DNA of 64,000 nt from Caprimulgus europaeus. Taxonomy: Eukaryota > Chordata > Aves > Caprimulgiformes > Caprimulgidae. Location of the stretch: the NCBI GenBank assembly GCA_907165065.1, contig OU015523.1:22533834-22597833 (forward strand), in the 5' to 3' direction. Positions 25,421 through 37,019 of the stretch are shown here, piece after piece (within the stretch, counting starts at the first letter, position 1; each line of letters starts with the position of its first letter). A program made the position numbers and the translations under genes. The notes beneath the pieces were generated by a model. The model was not told the DNA's origin, made no database searches, and worked only from the letters and a program-made list of their open reading frames with translations.

Positions 25421-28400
25421 AACCTATGATGCATAATTTTTATTAATGGTGTCAGACTGACCCTGGAGTAAGGCCATGAAGTGTTCCCAAATTTTATAAT
25501 TCTACATTTGGGATACAAATAAATACTAAAAAGGCTGCTCAGTTTCAGAGCACTATGTTTACTCTACTAATAGTATGTATTTGATCCTGCACGGACACAA
25601 AGTTGTATTTCTATTGGATTGCTCAAAACCTGATTGAGTTTTTATGTTGATGGAAGTATGATGGACGATGACCATTTGACATGATTTAAGATTCGGGACA
25701 TAATGGTGATGGTTGTGTCTCTACTAACAGTCCTTTACATGAACACAGTTGAGAGGCAGGACAACAAACACTGGCAAAATTCACTAAGTTATGATCTTCA
25801 AAGAAAACATGAGTATGATTTAGGGCTTACTGTTCCCCCTACCCTTTTTACTTATTTTTCACCAAATTTTAAAACTTTCCTCTGCAATTTTTACACTTGC
25901 TTTCCTTCCCTTTGAAATCTTCTCCTACATTCTGGCCTTTCGTTTATAAACTTCAATTTCTTATCAAGTTCTCTATTCTATTCGATAAGTCAGAATGCTC
26001 CTTATCCAATCATCACTATTGCATTTGCATACAAATAGCTTCTCTGACCAAAGACAGTCAGAGGACATAGTTACCTCTCAGTTTAAATATTTTTTCCAGG
26101 TTCACTACTTCCTTTCTTTCAAGAAACTAGGCAGCTGATATAGTGCTAGTTAATAATAATAATGAAAATAGTATTTATATAGTCAGTAGAACTGCATTTT
26201 TAAAATACTTTTCACATTAACCTCTTCTAAATATTTTCCTTAGCGTGAACTACATTGAAGTGTGACTGCAGAGGTAGTTCATACTCCCTGATGATTTATC
26301 CATATCTCAAGGCGGATATTTGGTTTGGCAAATCCCATCCTAGGTATGTAAAAAGAATATTATTTGCATACCAGAATGAAAGGTATTTACTTTTTTTTCA
26401 TAGTGGAGGAAAACAAATAAAAGGAAATGCATAGCCACGCTTCACAAAACATATTGCATGCACTTGGCATCTTTCATTCCATTTCATGCATTTCAGTAAG
26501 TAGGACCCTTGTTGATTAGTTTTTCTATATATGACGTGAGTCCTGACTATTACTGAAGCCCAGGCAGAAGCAGGCCTCACTCACTACTTACACATGGGAC
26601 TTGTACTGTTGCCCAAGTTGGCCCAAATGTTGGCCCAGTTACTGTGGATGGGGTTGTTTTTCCTCCTGTGTGACAGTTCTACTGTAGATGTTTACTCCTC
26701 CGTAGTTTAGAAATCTCATATATACATTGTTCTCACTTTTCAACACTAAGCCTGAAAAAAATGTTGCCTTGTTTCCATGGTACTGCAGAAAGAAAATACT
26801 AGTAAGGACAGGATTCGTGAATCTTACTAATGGATGTGTAATTTTCGAATTCCTAACTAAATAATATGTTCCTAATCCTAATTTTAATCCAGCATTTTGT
26901 ACAGAAGAGGAATACTGATGAGTATGGTGAAATTTATAAGGCACTCTTGGTTGGAGTCTCTTCTCATCTGAGTGAAAGGAAATACAAAGGCATATCACAG
27001 TGGATTCCTTTCCTTACCTAACCATTTCAGACTGCTAAGCAGTAGTTTTCCTATCTGTTAGCTAATTATTTACTAGTGCAATGTCTAATTTTCATCATAA
27101 TTGACCTCCTCATTCTTCAGTACTGAGGTGAGTTAGAGATTGGTGGCATTTTTATCTAAAGTAGAAAAAAGAAATGCAACCAAAAGAAAATATGCAAACA
27201 AAACTCTGCATTAAAGGAGTATTAAAGTTGAACAACCAAACACTCCGTAACATGAACAAGTCAGATTGTTCTTATCAACCTTAATTGAACTGCCTCATGT
27301 ATAAGCAATATGATGTTTTGGTTAAATACACAGTCCCTGCACTGCATCCCCTTTGCTTCATACAGAGAAGATCATCCACTTTGGGCCTTCAGCTGGAAAT
27401 ATTTTTTTTTTTTTTCCATTCTGTCTGAAGCCTCAGAATACGTGTGGTGCCCTGCTTAGATCTTGTTTAGATCAATTCCTTCATGGCAGTGGATAAGCAT
27501 GTGCCTATACAGTGAGTGGCTTCTTCCTGTACACCCAGGGAGGCCGCAGCAGAGCAATGAATCATGCTTCTGAGCACTTAGGTCTGTACTTTTGCTACCA
27601 CAGCTCATAGGGAAGCTCTCTGCAGAAGGCATGTTTGGTGTCTTTTATAGTAATTGGAGCCCTGATCATGTAAGTGATGAACTCCTTGTCCTGATAGCCC
27701 AGTCTGTACAACATGGCAACAGGTAAACCCTCTTTTTGGGGAGCTGATCTCTGTGGTCAGACTGTGTGCAGAGTACTTCATCAGCCACCTAAAAAGAATT
27801 TCACCATTTTCCCACTTGAAAACTCACTCACAGCTGAGTTTCTACTCCAGCTGAGCAAGCCAAATTGCTTTGCGTGGTCTGATTTCTATCTTCTGCACTC
27901 AGAGTTGGCTTGTTTCTTCTACCGTTGCTCTAGTACTTAATGAAATTCTATTGGACATAAGTTTTGAATCCCTTTGATATAAATGGGCCCTCATTATCAC
28001 TCACTAAATAATTCTAGAAGTTTCTGTGCTGTAAATACATGTTTAGGGCAGCTGCAACTGCTATATTCCTGGCAGCCGACAGTGAATCTGTGGTTTATTG
28101 TTGTGGTGTTTACAGCACGATATGAATTCTGTCCTGACCTTGTTAAAATTTATTTTTCTCATGCATGTCTCTAAGCACTTATTTAGTTTTCCTTCTTTCC
28201 TGTCAGTTTCTAGGAACGTTTCATTCTCTGTGCCATAATGAAAATGCTTTGTCCCTGTAAAGACAGATTTACTTGTTATTTGCACCATTTAGAGGTGGTA
28301 TTTCTGTCATTTTCAGAAAACTTGTTAATAAATCTGGTATAACAGTGCTCCTGTAAATGTTCACTCCAACTGATAGACTCTGCTGCTTTTTGAAGTTAGC

Positions 28401-31400
28401 TATTCTCTCACATTTCCCTTGTCAGATGACACTTGCCCTGAGTCTCAGATGTTTAGTGCTCATATTATAGTTGATGCTCTAGATGTATGCTACCTGTAGT
28501 TAGCAACTGAGATTTAAACAACACCCTTTCTACCATTTTATATCTTGTAAATGCTCACATTTCAGTAAAATTATTTTGATTTTTATTTTGAATCTTGCAC
28601 AAGAGATTGTGCTAAAAGTCAGTAAAATAGGATGCAAATTACACAAGTAAAATGCATCACACTACAGGCATTTTTATATTTACAAAACACATACTCTACA
28701 TATGCTTATTATAAACAAACTGAAAATGAAGCATATTTTTTTCCTCAAAAAGCACAAGCTTTCTGTTAAATCTATTGCAGAAAAACCCCCGTGTATCACT
28801 TTACATTCCTGTTGCTGCATCAGTGACAGATATTCAGAAAGCAGATGGCTAACCTTCTGAATGACATTATTCACATTTCCATAAGAACATTCTAAAGAAC
28901 ATAATGATGCATCTGTTCTAAATTCTTCCTTTTTTAAGGACAGAGTACTGTCAGCTTCCAAATATGCAGCTCTTGATGCAGGACTAACTGTGATTTTAAT
29001 GGAACAAAAGTGTTTGATCATGTGCTAACACTTTTTTCTTTTTTTTCTATTTTTTTTCTTCTTTTTTTTTTTTTAATACCATTGTCAGGTCTGAAAGCAG
29101 TAATTTATTACAGTTAAAGAGTGAATTTTCTTCTCCCAGTCACTTCTGTGGTTGTGGAACAGTCTCTGACCAGCCTAAAGACTGGAGTTACTTTTCATTG
29201 GAGCAGGTCCCTCAAGTCATTCTGTCATGGTTCTGCAATCTGAACATGCAAAAAAGATGCTTAATTGTTACCCTGTCGTAACCTCATTAATTACATAGGA
29301 TACTTTCAGATCAGGGTATAATCTACCAGCAAGTCTGACTCACTCTAAGAGTCACAATGAGCCACCTTAATTCCTTAGAGAAGAGTTAGGAATATGTAAT
29401 TGCTGTACTGCATCAAAGTCAGGGTTCACTGAACCCCGTATCCTCTGTACGATGCTGAGAGTAACTCAAGTGCTTCAGAAAGTCTGTATATGACTCCCAT
29501 GGGAAATACGGATTAATCTTCCATCTTAAATCTTGAAATTAAATGATAGCCTGAATACCCATATAAATTTCCAGTTTCTTTTAGAACCTTGTTAAAGTCT
29601 TGGCTTCAAAAATTAAGTATGTGACATGAAGATGAATGTGTTCTACCCATTCAAGTGATGGGTCTTACAAAGCCCAAATCAGAGGTCAAACCACAGCTGT
29701 AGCTCTCTTCCTGGCAAGGAAAGCAGGATGAATGGGACTCAGTGGGAGTGATCTGCACCCAGCTGTCTATACAAACTGCAACCATAGGATGCCCAGCAAA
29801 GATATCCTTTCTACAGCACAAAGTCCATGATTCTCTCAGCTATAGACAAATATTTTGCTATAAGAAAATAGTATATAAGCTATAGCTAAAACATTTTACT
29901 ATAAGAAAGGCCTGATCTCTTTTAAAATTTAATTTCAGTGCCATTTTACTCTGCAAATTATGCTTTCACTTTTAAGTATTTTATTTAGCATTTTTCCCAG
30001 CTGAGCAGCTGACATCATTGTAGCCCTGTAGACCTAAACCACATGGAGGAATGTGGAAGGTTTCATCATCTGCAATCTGGTTTTGGTATCCCTTGGAATG
30101 TTTCTTCTCTCATTCTTTGCCTGTGTGGATTCAGCAGCTCAGTTCTTCAGTTCACCCTGTGACAGTGGCAAAATAGTAGGTCCAAAGCTGAACTTAATCT
30201 TCTTACCTAAATTGTCAGATGAGGGCTGAAAGTGCTGATTGAGTTACCTGGATGGCCTTAAAATTTACTGGGAAATTTAATTGCTTGCAGCTAAAAGATT
30301 AAGCATGGATGAATGCAGGGAAAATAGATAAAATAATTCATTAGCTACTCTTGTATTTACTTTAAAATTTCTAATTTTTATAGGTTGTTTAAACTTTCAT
30401 GTGAACTGTTAAAAGTAAGATACAGTTGTGTATCTCATAAAAAACCGTGTATAGAAAAAAATAAAAGATGTAATATCATGTAAGGATAAAAACTCTATTT
30501 CTCTATGAAGTAGGGAGATATTTTTAATTTGATTTTTTAAAAAAAACTTTCTGCTCCCTTGGATGCTTACATATGCACTGGAAAATAAGTACCACATCAG
30601 CTTTGGCATGAATTATCATATCTTGGCCCTCCAGAGAAAGAGGAATGTAACAAAGGCTGCCAACTATTTCCAGTGTCACAGTATCATTTCAGGGTTCAAC
30701 TGCAGTGTGAGTCTTGAGAAAAATTTACCACTTTTTGCTAGATAGGAAAGAGGTAGGAAGGATTTTGATGTGGTGTGGTTTTTTAATAAAGCTGGGAAGT
30801 CTAAAGCAAGTCAGAAGATGACAACTGCATTAATATTTGAGAGAAATATTGCTTTTAAATTTAAATATACATAAGACATTGTTCAACTGTCTTGCACATT
30901 CAAAAAACACAATTAAGGAATACTTACTTATTAACATAAAGGTAAATGGAAAATTGTCATTAGTCAAAAATACAGAGATAAAATAAAAGTTTACATGAAG
31001 ATGTGACTGTGTAACCTGAAGTGCAGTCACCAAGTTATCCTTTTGTGGGTGACATGACATCACCGGACATCCGAAGTCATTTAGGCACATTTATAAGACT
31101 ATGCATGACATTAAGAGTGAAAAGTTCAGTTTTGCAAGATACAAAGAAGTAGCATCACACAGTATACTATCCTTTTTATAATTTTTTCTTAACAATTTTG
31201 CTCTGTGGTTTATATATATATAATAACAGATGCCTTTACTACCATGAGACCTTCACACAAGTGTTGGATTTTTTGTTTTACCTTTTTCTTTTTAAAAATG
31301 AAAACATAATCATAGGCTCAAATATATATCTATGATCAAGGAATATGAAGAAATAAGTAATATAGCTTCACAAAATATTGGTCACATTGAAAAATGTGTG

Positions 31401-32437
31401 GTGTGCAAGCTTCTGCTTTGTAGAGGTTCTGTCTTCAAGTGTCAAACAGAATGACTAGGAGTTCATTCCCCACTTTATACCAAGTTCTATTTTTGTATTT
31501 ACTTTGTCTACACATGTGTTATATTTTTCTTTTATTCTCCTCCAGGCAATGGCTTTTCCTTGCATGCTTTCAGTGATACTGGAAACATAACTTTAAATAC
31601 AAGTATATTTTGCTCAAAAATATTGCTTTCTTATTAATAATTTTAGTAACAAATACTGATAGGGTTCAGACTATTGTAGTGGAAATACATGTTGATAGAC
31701 ATTCTCAAGGGAAATGAGCAAAAACTTAATTCTTTCATCATAAAAAAATTCCTGTTTCCCACAATACTAGTTTATGAAAATTCTGATTTTCTGAATCAGC
31801 AAAATTAATACAGTTAGGTTTCTAACTGCTTGGTGGCATGTTTTTGTCAATGGAATATGGTATTTGGAGTTCCTATCTGGCAAGTACTGCATTACAAGGT
31901 TAGTTTAGGTTCAGTGATAGGAAACTCATCTGCACACAAAAAAAGCACAGAGGAACAATAGCAGGAGGAGTAACTTGATTAATAAACTGCCGAAGCTACT
32001 CCCAGGCCCATCACAGGCATGACACCAACTCATCAAAGGCCCATTGCCACAAACCCAGAAAAGCACAGTGTCACAATGGCTGCTGGGAACCCAAATTGTA
32101 GATTCAGAAGCACCAAACACCTTGTGTGGGCCCCTACCAGAGCTGTCCCAGTAGAAACTCATCACCCCCATGGGATGCAGGGGTGATTTGTTCAGGTGGT
32201 GATATGAAGCACTCCGCTCAAAAGCTAGGGCATGACTTAGGAATCTCTGTCAGCATCCCTCTTAATAAAAGAAGTTCTAAAGTGCACAGCTGAGCATAAC
32301 CCATGGCTGAGTGCACAACTGCTGATACATTTACTTACACATTTAATGCACTATCAATATTTAATTTACAGCTTTATGAGGTACTCTGTAATACTTTAAA
32401 GGTAAAAGGTGAGGTATTCAGGTAAAATATTCTGTAT
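25421..32437. other. Unique AT-rich non-coding DNA
   Basis: No transposon or confident gene is recognised in these 7 kb. Two open frames on the minus strand (26639-26998, 119 codons; 28680-29021, 113 codons) have no domain I know. The second has slightly more protein-like composition and is discussed as a finding. A T-rich stretch lies at about 29033-29073 and a 40-bp-period duplication at 29838-29908. Confidence 0.6.
29838..29908. repeat. Two-copy direct repeat, 40-bp period
   Basis: AGCTATAGACAAATATTTTG... at 29838 recurs as AGCTATAGCTAAAACATTTT... at 29878, and both copies end in CTATAAGAAA. It is a small diverged local duplication. Confidence 0.7.
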
Positions 32438-32613
32438 TGATAGAATCACTTTGTTGGAAAAGACATTTGAGATCATCGAGTCCAACCATACCTATCCACT
32501 ATGAAACCATATCTCTTAGCACCCCATCTACCTCCAGGGTTGGTGACTCAACCACCTCCCTAGGTAGCCTGTTCCATTGCCTGATAACGCTTTTAGTGAA
32601 GAAATTTATCCTG

Positions 32614-32618
32614 ACATC
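32614..32618. repeat. Target-site duplication ACATC, left copy
   Basis: ACATC directly precedes the LTR edge TGTGGTGG; the same five bases follow the other LTR edge at 33610-33614. A 5-bp duplication is typical of ERVL-like integrases. Confidence 0.85.
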
Positions 32619-33609
32619 TGTGGTGGTTTGACCCACAGTGGGACCAAGCAGTCCTGCATTCACTCCCCCAACCCGGTGAGATAGGATGGGAGACACAACA
32701 AAGGGGGCCCAGGATTAGGAATGAAGGACAGGGACAACTCACTTACCACTTATGGTCACAGACAAAACAGAGTCAAACTTGGGGATGAAAAATCAATTTA
32801 ATTCCTTGCAAACCATCTGAGTAGATAAAACAACCACATCTTACAACACATTGCCCCACCCCTCCCTTCTTCCTGGGCTGAAATCACTTTGCTCCTGATT
32901 TCTCTACCTTCCCCCACAGGGGACAGGGAATGAGGGTTCAGTCAGTTCACCTCTGCAGCTCTTCCCGACATAAAAATCCAGGAACAAGATGTTCCAAAGC
33001 AAGCTTCCCATGGAGTCATGGATCTCTTCTGGCTCAGCTCCCGGCTCCGGTATGAGGCATCCACAGGCTGCATGAGACTTTCCCCCAACTCTGGGGATCC
33101 ACTCCCCGCTCTGGCTCAGGGTCACGATTCCAATCACACTTGCCCTCAGGCTCAACTCTTCTGCTCCAGTGTCCTCCATGGCCTACACATGGGTTCTGCT
33201 TCGCCGTTGATCTCCATGGGCTGAAAGGCTCTTCCTTTTCCTTCTCCTACTCCATCAGGTGAACTGGGTGTGGGGACCTGTCTCTCCTCTTTCCTCTAGC
33301 AAAGAAGCTCTCCTCTGTCTGTCCCTCCTTTGTTTAGGCTGATGGTCCTCTTTTATTTTGTCAATCGCCTCTTTCCAGGTACCACAGCTTCTTCTTTTCA
33401 AGATAGTCCTTCCGTTCACAAATACAGATTCACAGAGGCATTTCTCTAGTGTTCATGGGCCCAGCCTGGGCTGGGCCGAGTTGGGGGGTGGTGGTGGGGT
33501 GGTTCGCTTTTGGAGCCAGGGGAGCTTTTCACTCTCATAACGTCACCCTTCCCCCACTACCAAAAACAACCCCTGCTCTCCCCCCCCACAAACAAACAAA
33601 CCCAACGCA
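32619..33609 (-). mobile_element. 991-bp solo LTR (ERVL-like) inserted in CR1
   Basis: It is bounded on the plus strand by TGTGGTGGTTTGACC and ...AACCCAACGCA, i.e. TG...CA ends on both strands, with ACATC duplicated on each side. The order of blocks (GGACAGGGACAACTCACTTACC, a CCCCACCCCTCCCTTCTTCC block, a CTCCATGGGCTG block) matches the LTR at 24015, so it belongs to the same family but a different subfamily, with a reduced minisatellite. On the minus strand ATTAAA near 32795 may serve as the polyadenylation signal. There is no internal retroviral sequence. Reading frames inside it (for example 33018-33224) are not genes. Confidence 0.92.
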
Positions 33610-33614
33610 ACATC
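33610..33614. repeat. Target-site duplication ACATC, right copy
   Basis: Matches 32614-32618. Removing the LTR and one copy restores continuous CR1 sequence. Confidence 0.85.
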
Positions 33615-33901
33615 CAATCTGTACCTCCCTTGGCACAACTTAAGGCGATTGCCACTTATTGTATCACTAGTTACCTGGCAGAAAAGACCCACACTCACCT
33701 CTCTACAACCTCCTTTCAGGTAGTTGTAGACAGTGATGTCTCCCCTCAGCCTCCTCTTCTCCAGACTAAACAACCCAGCTCCCTCAGCCGCTCCTCATAA
33801 GGCTTGTTCTACAGGCCCTTCACCAGCTTTGCTGCCCTTCTCTGGACATGCTCCAGCACCTCAATGTCCTTCTTGTAATGAGGGGGCCAAAACTGGACAC
33901 A

Positions 33902-34965
33902 TTATTCAAGGTGCTCCAAAGCATCCAAAGCTGAGCACAGGCAAAGGATGACTTCCCTGCTCCTGCTGGTTAAACTATTCCTGATACAGGCCAGGATGCT
34001 GTTGGCCTTCTTGGCCACCCGAGCACACTGCTGACTCATATTCAGCCAGCTGTCAACCAACACCCCCAGGTCCTTTTCCACCAGGCAGCTTTCCAGCCAC
34101 TCTTCCCCAAGCCTGTAGCATTGCATGGGGTTGTTGTGACCCAATTGCACGACCTGGCACTTGGTCTTGTTGAATCTCGTACAGTTGGTTGCAGCCCATT
34201 GATTCAACCTGTCCAGGTCCCACTGTAGAGCTTTTCTACCCTCAAGCAAATCAATACTTCCAACCAGCTTAGTGGCATCTGCGAGCTTACTGAGGGTGCA
34301 CTTGATCCTTTCATCCAGATCATTGATAAAGATGTTAAACAGGACTGGACCCAACAGTGAGCCCAGGGGAACTCCACTTATGACTGGCCTCCAGCTGGAT
34401 TTACCTCCATTTACCACCACTCTTTGAGTCCGGCTATCCAGCCAGTTTTTAACCCAGCAGAGAAAATGCCTGTCCAGGCCATTGGCAGCCAGATTCTCAA
34501 GCAGAATGCTGTGGGAAACGGTGTCAAAAGCTTTCCTGAAGTCCAGGTACACCACATTCACAGCCTTTCCCTCGTCCACTAAGTGGGTCACGTCATAGAA
34601 GGAGATCAGGTTAGTCAGGTGGGACCTGCCTTTCATAAACCCGTGCTGACTGGGTCTGATCACCTGGTTGGCCTGTGTGTGCTGTGTGATAGCACTCAAA
34701 ATTGCTCCATCATCTTCACCAGCACTGAGGTCAGACTGACAGGCCTGTAGTTCTCTGGATCCTCCATCCAGCCCTTCTTGTGAATGGATGTAACATTTGT
34801 CACCCTCCAGTCAAGTGGAACCTCTCCAGTCAGCCAGGACTGTTGGTAGATGATGGAAAGGGGTTTGGTGAACACCTCCACCAGCTCCCTCAACATCCTC
34901 AGGTGGATCCCATTTGGCCCCATAGATTTGTGAATGTCTAATTGGCTGAGCAGGTCTCTAACCAT
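33902..34965 (-). pseudogene. CR1 ORF2 reverse transcriptase, inactivated
   Basis: Two frames cover the domain. Frame 34696-34965 carries the N-terminal part ('GPNGIHLRMLRELVEVFTKPLSIIYQQSW', ending 'NYRPVSLTS'). Frame 33902-34699 carries '[20 protein letters not shown]', 'YLDFRKAFD' (residues 51-59), '[11 protein letters not shown]' (108-118) and 'LADA' (139-142). A one-base shift separates them near 34697, and a stop replaces the Tyr of 'HLEYC' at about 33900. The catalytic FADD is LADA (second Asp lost) and the usual PQG is PLG. It cannot be an active polymerase. Confidence 0.92.
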
Positions 34966-35406
34966 TACCTCCTGGATCGTGGGAGCTTCGTTCTGCTCTC
35001 TGTCCCTGGCTTCTGGCTAAGGGGTCTATGTACCCAGAGCACAGCTGACCTTACTCTTAAAGACTCAGGCAAAGAAGGCATTAAGTTCCTTGGCCTTATC
35101 TTCATCCCCTGTCACTATTGTTCCCTCTGCATCCAATAAAGGATGGAGATTCTTCTAGGCTTTCTTCTTGTTGTTACAACACTTATAGAAACATTTTTTG
35201 TTATGCTTCACAGAGTTCGACAATTTTAGTTCTAGCTGGGTTTTAGCCCTTCTGATTTTCTCTGTGCAAGACCTCACTTCATCTTTGTAGTCCTCCTGAG
35301 ATGCCTGTCCCCTCTTCCAAAGCTCACAGACTTTCCTCTTTTTTCTGAGATCTACCCAAAGTTTTCTGCTTAGCCAAGCCAGCTTTCTTCCCCGCCGGCT
35401 TGTTTT

Positions 35407-35735
35407 TCAGCACACGGGGATGGCCTGCTCTTGAACCTCCAGGATTTCCTTCTTGAAGAGCATCCAGCCTTCTTGGGCTCCTTTACCCTTCAGGACAGCC
35501 TCCCAAGGAACTTTACTAACTAGTCTTCTAAATAGTCCAAAGTCTGCCCTCTGGAAGTCCAAGGTGGCGGTTCTGCTGACTGCCCTCCTTGCTTCACCAA
35601 GAATTGAAAATTCTATCATTTCGTTATCACTGAGCCCCAGGCATCCTCCAGCCATCACATCTCCCACAAGGCCTTCTCTGTTTGCAAAAAATCAGGTCAA
35701 GCAGGGCGCCTTCCCTAGTTGGTTCATTTCAAGCG
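35407..35735 (-). pseudogene. CR1 ORF2 endonuclease C-terminus and linker
   Basis: It reads 'EPTREGALLDLIFANREG', 'GDVMAGGCLGLSDNEMIEFSI', then 'TLDFQRADFGLFRRLVSKVPWE', the junction between endonuclease and reverse transcriptase in CR1 ORF2. The family's conserved Ser-Asp-His catalytic motif reads SDN here, so the active-site His is lost. The 5' end of the element lies just beyond. Confidence 0.87.
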
Positions 35736-35740
35736 ATCAT

Positions 35741-36348
35741 CAGCCACATCTAAAGTAGAAAGGTCAGGAAAAATTAATTTCAAAAGTATAACATGAATTT
35801 TCCTAGGCTTTTGGCATTCCTTTAGGAGTTCAGAAAAATTTTATGCTGTACAGATATCTCCAAAAACACCTTGTTTGTTGAATTTTCTCTGTAGATATCT
35901 CTGCAATTCATCACCATGGTTCCATACATCCCAAGAGTCACTGAAAAAGAGTGTAAGATAACTCCCTTGATTTTTGTGGTTCTAAATCACAACAAAGTCA
36001 GATTCCCTTTTTTTTTAAAAAAAAAAAAACAAACGCAAGCAACTTTGCTGCTTCTGAACCACTTCTCATAAAAGTACAGAATCTGTTAAGATTCTCTAAA
36101 GATTTAGGAGGAATAGATCAATATTTGCAATATTACAAGAAGACAATGAACAGAGATGACAAAATAGAATAGAGAAAATGCCATTAAAGATGGTTGTGTG
36201 CTTTTAGAAAGTCAGTCAATAAAGAAGCAACAACCCCCTGGTACTATATTCAGATTGAGAAGTAAGGCAGAAGGAAAAATATGTTAATACCACAATCAGC
36301 TTGCTGAGGGTAATTATTGTAGGAGTTTATACGACTGCTGTTTTCAAA
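35741..36348. other. Short unique spacer between CR1 copies
   Basis: AT-rich sequence without a recognised element. It contains a T9-A13 tract at 36008-36029, which is partly self-complementary and could be a decayed A-tail or a simple repeat. Confidence 0.6.
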
Positions 36349-37019
36349 CATAGATACAAAAGCATTTATGTTGGAAGGGATCTGTTAGCTTTCTATTCCA
36401 TCTTCTGTTCAAGGCAGTGCCACTTTTGACTTCAGACAAGGTTGCTTAGTGCCTCGTCAAGCTGAATCTTCAAAGTCTCCTTTGAGGAAGGAGACTGCTC
36501 CAGTGTTTGTCCTCATGGGAAAAAAGTTTTCCCCTTATATCCACCCTGAATATTCTCTGTTTCAGTTTATGCCCTTCATCTTCCCACTGTGCACTGTTGT
36601 GAGGATCTTGGCTCCACCTTCTGCATGACCATGATATGGGCAGGCAGCTGCTACATTATACTTGCCTGCACACACGGGCACACACACATCTATATCCAGG
36701 GCAAACAAGTCCTGGCTCCTCAGCCTCTCTTCACAGGGCAAGTGCTCCAGTCCTGACCAGCTTGGTTGTCCTTCCCGACCTTGCTCCAGTTTGTTGATGT
36801 CTGTCTTGTAGTGAGGGTGGGGGAAAAACTGGACTCAGTAATAGCGATACTGTTTAATGAGAACTGAGTAAGGAAAATAATCACTTCCCTCAATCTAGCA
36901 GCCATGCTCCTGTTGATATAGCCTAGGATGCTGTCAGATTGCACTACTGATTCCTGCTTAGCTGATCATCCACCAGGACATCCAGGTTTCAACTTTCAAC
37001 TAGAACAGCTGACCAGCCA

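Larger units (their letters stand above)
32438..35740 (-). mobile_element. CR1 LINE, 5'-truncated, split by a solo LTR
   Basis: The 3' end is at 32438-32618 (TTGGAAAAGACATTTGAGATCATCGAGTCCAACC on the plus strand), is interrupted by the LTR at 32619-33609, and resumes at 33610 with the expected next CR1 sequence (CTCCCTTGGCACAACTTAAGG). It then runs through the reverse transcriptase to the C-terminal end of the endonuclease. It stops near 35740, just upstream of the 'EPTREGALLDLIFANREG' codons. Without the LTR the copy is about 2.3 kb. The reading frame is broken by frameshifts and stops. Confidence 0.92.

Noticed and set aside
26639-26998. 119-codon minus-strand frame
   Set aside because: No recognised domain, no splice context and no neighbouring gene; its length is not surprising for 64 kb read in six frames.
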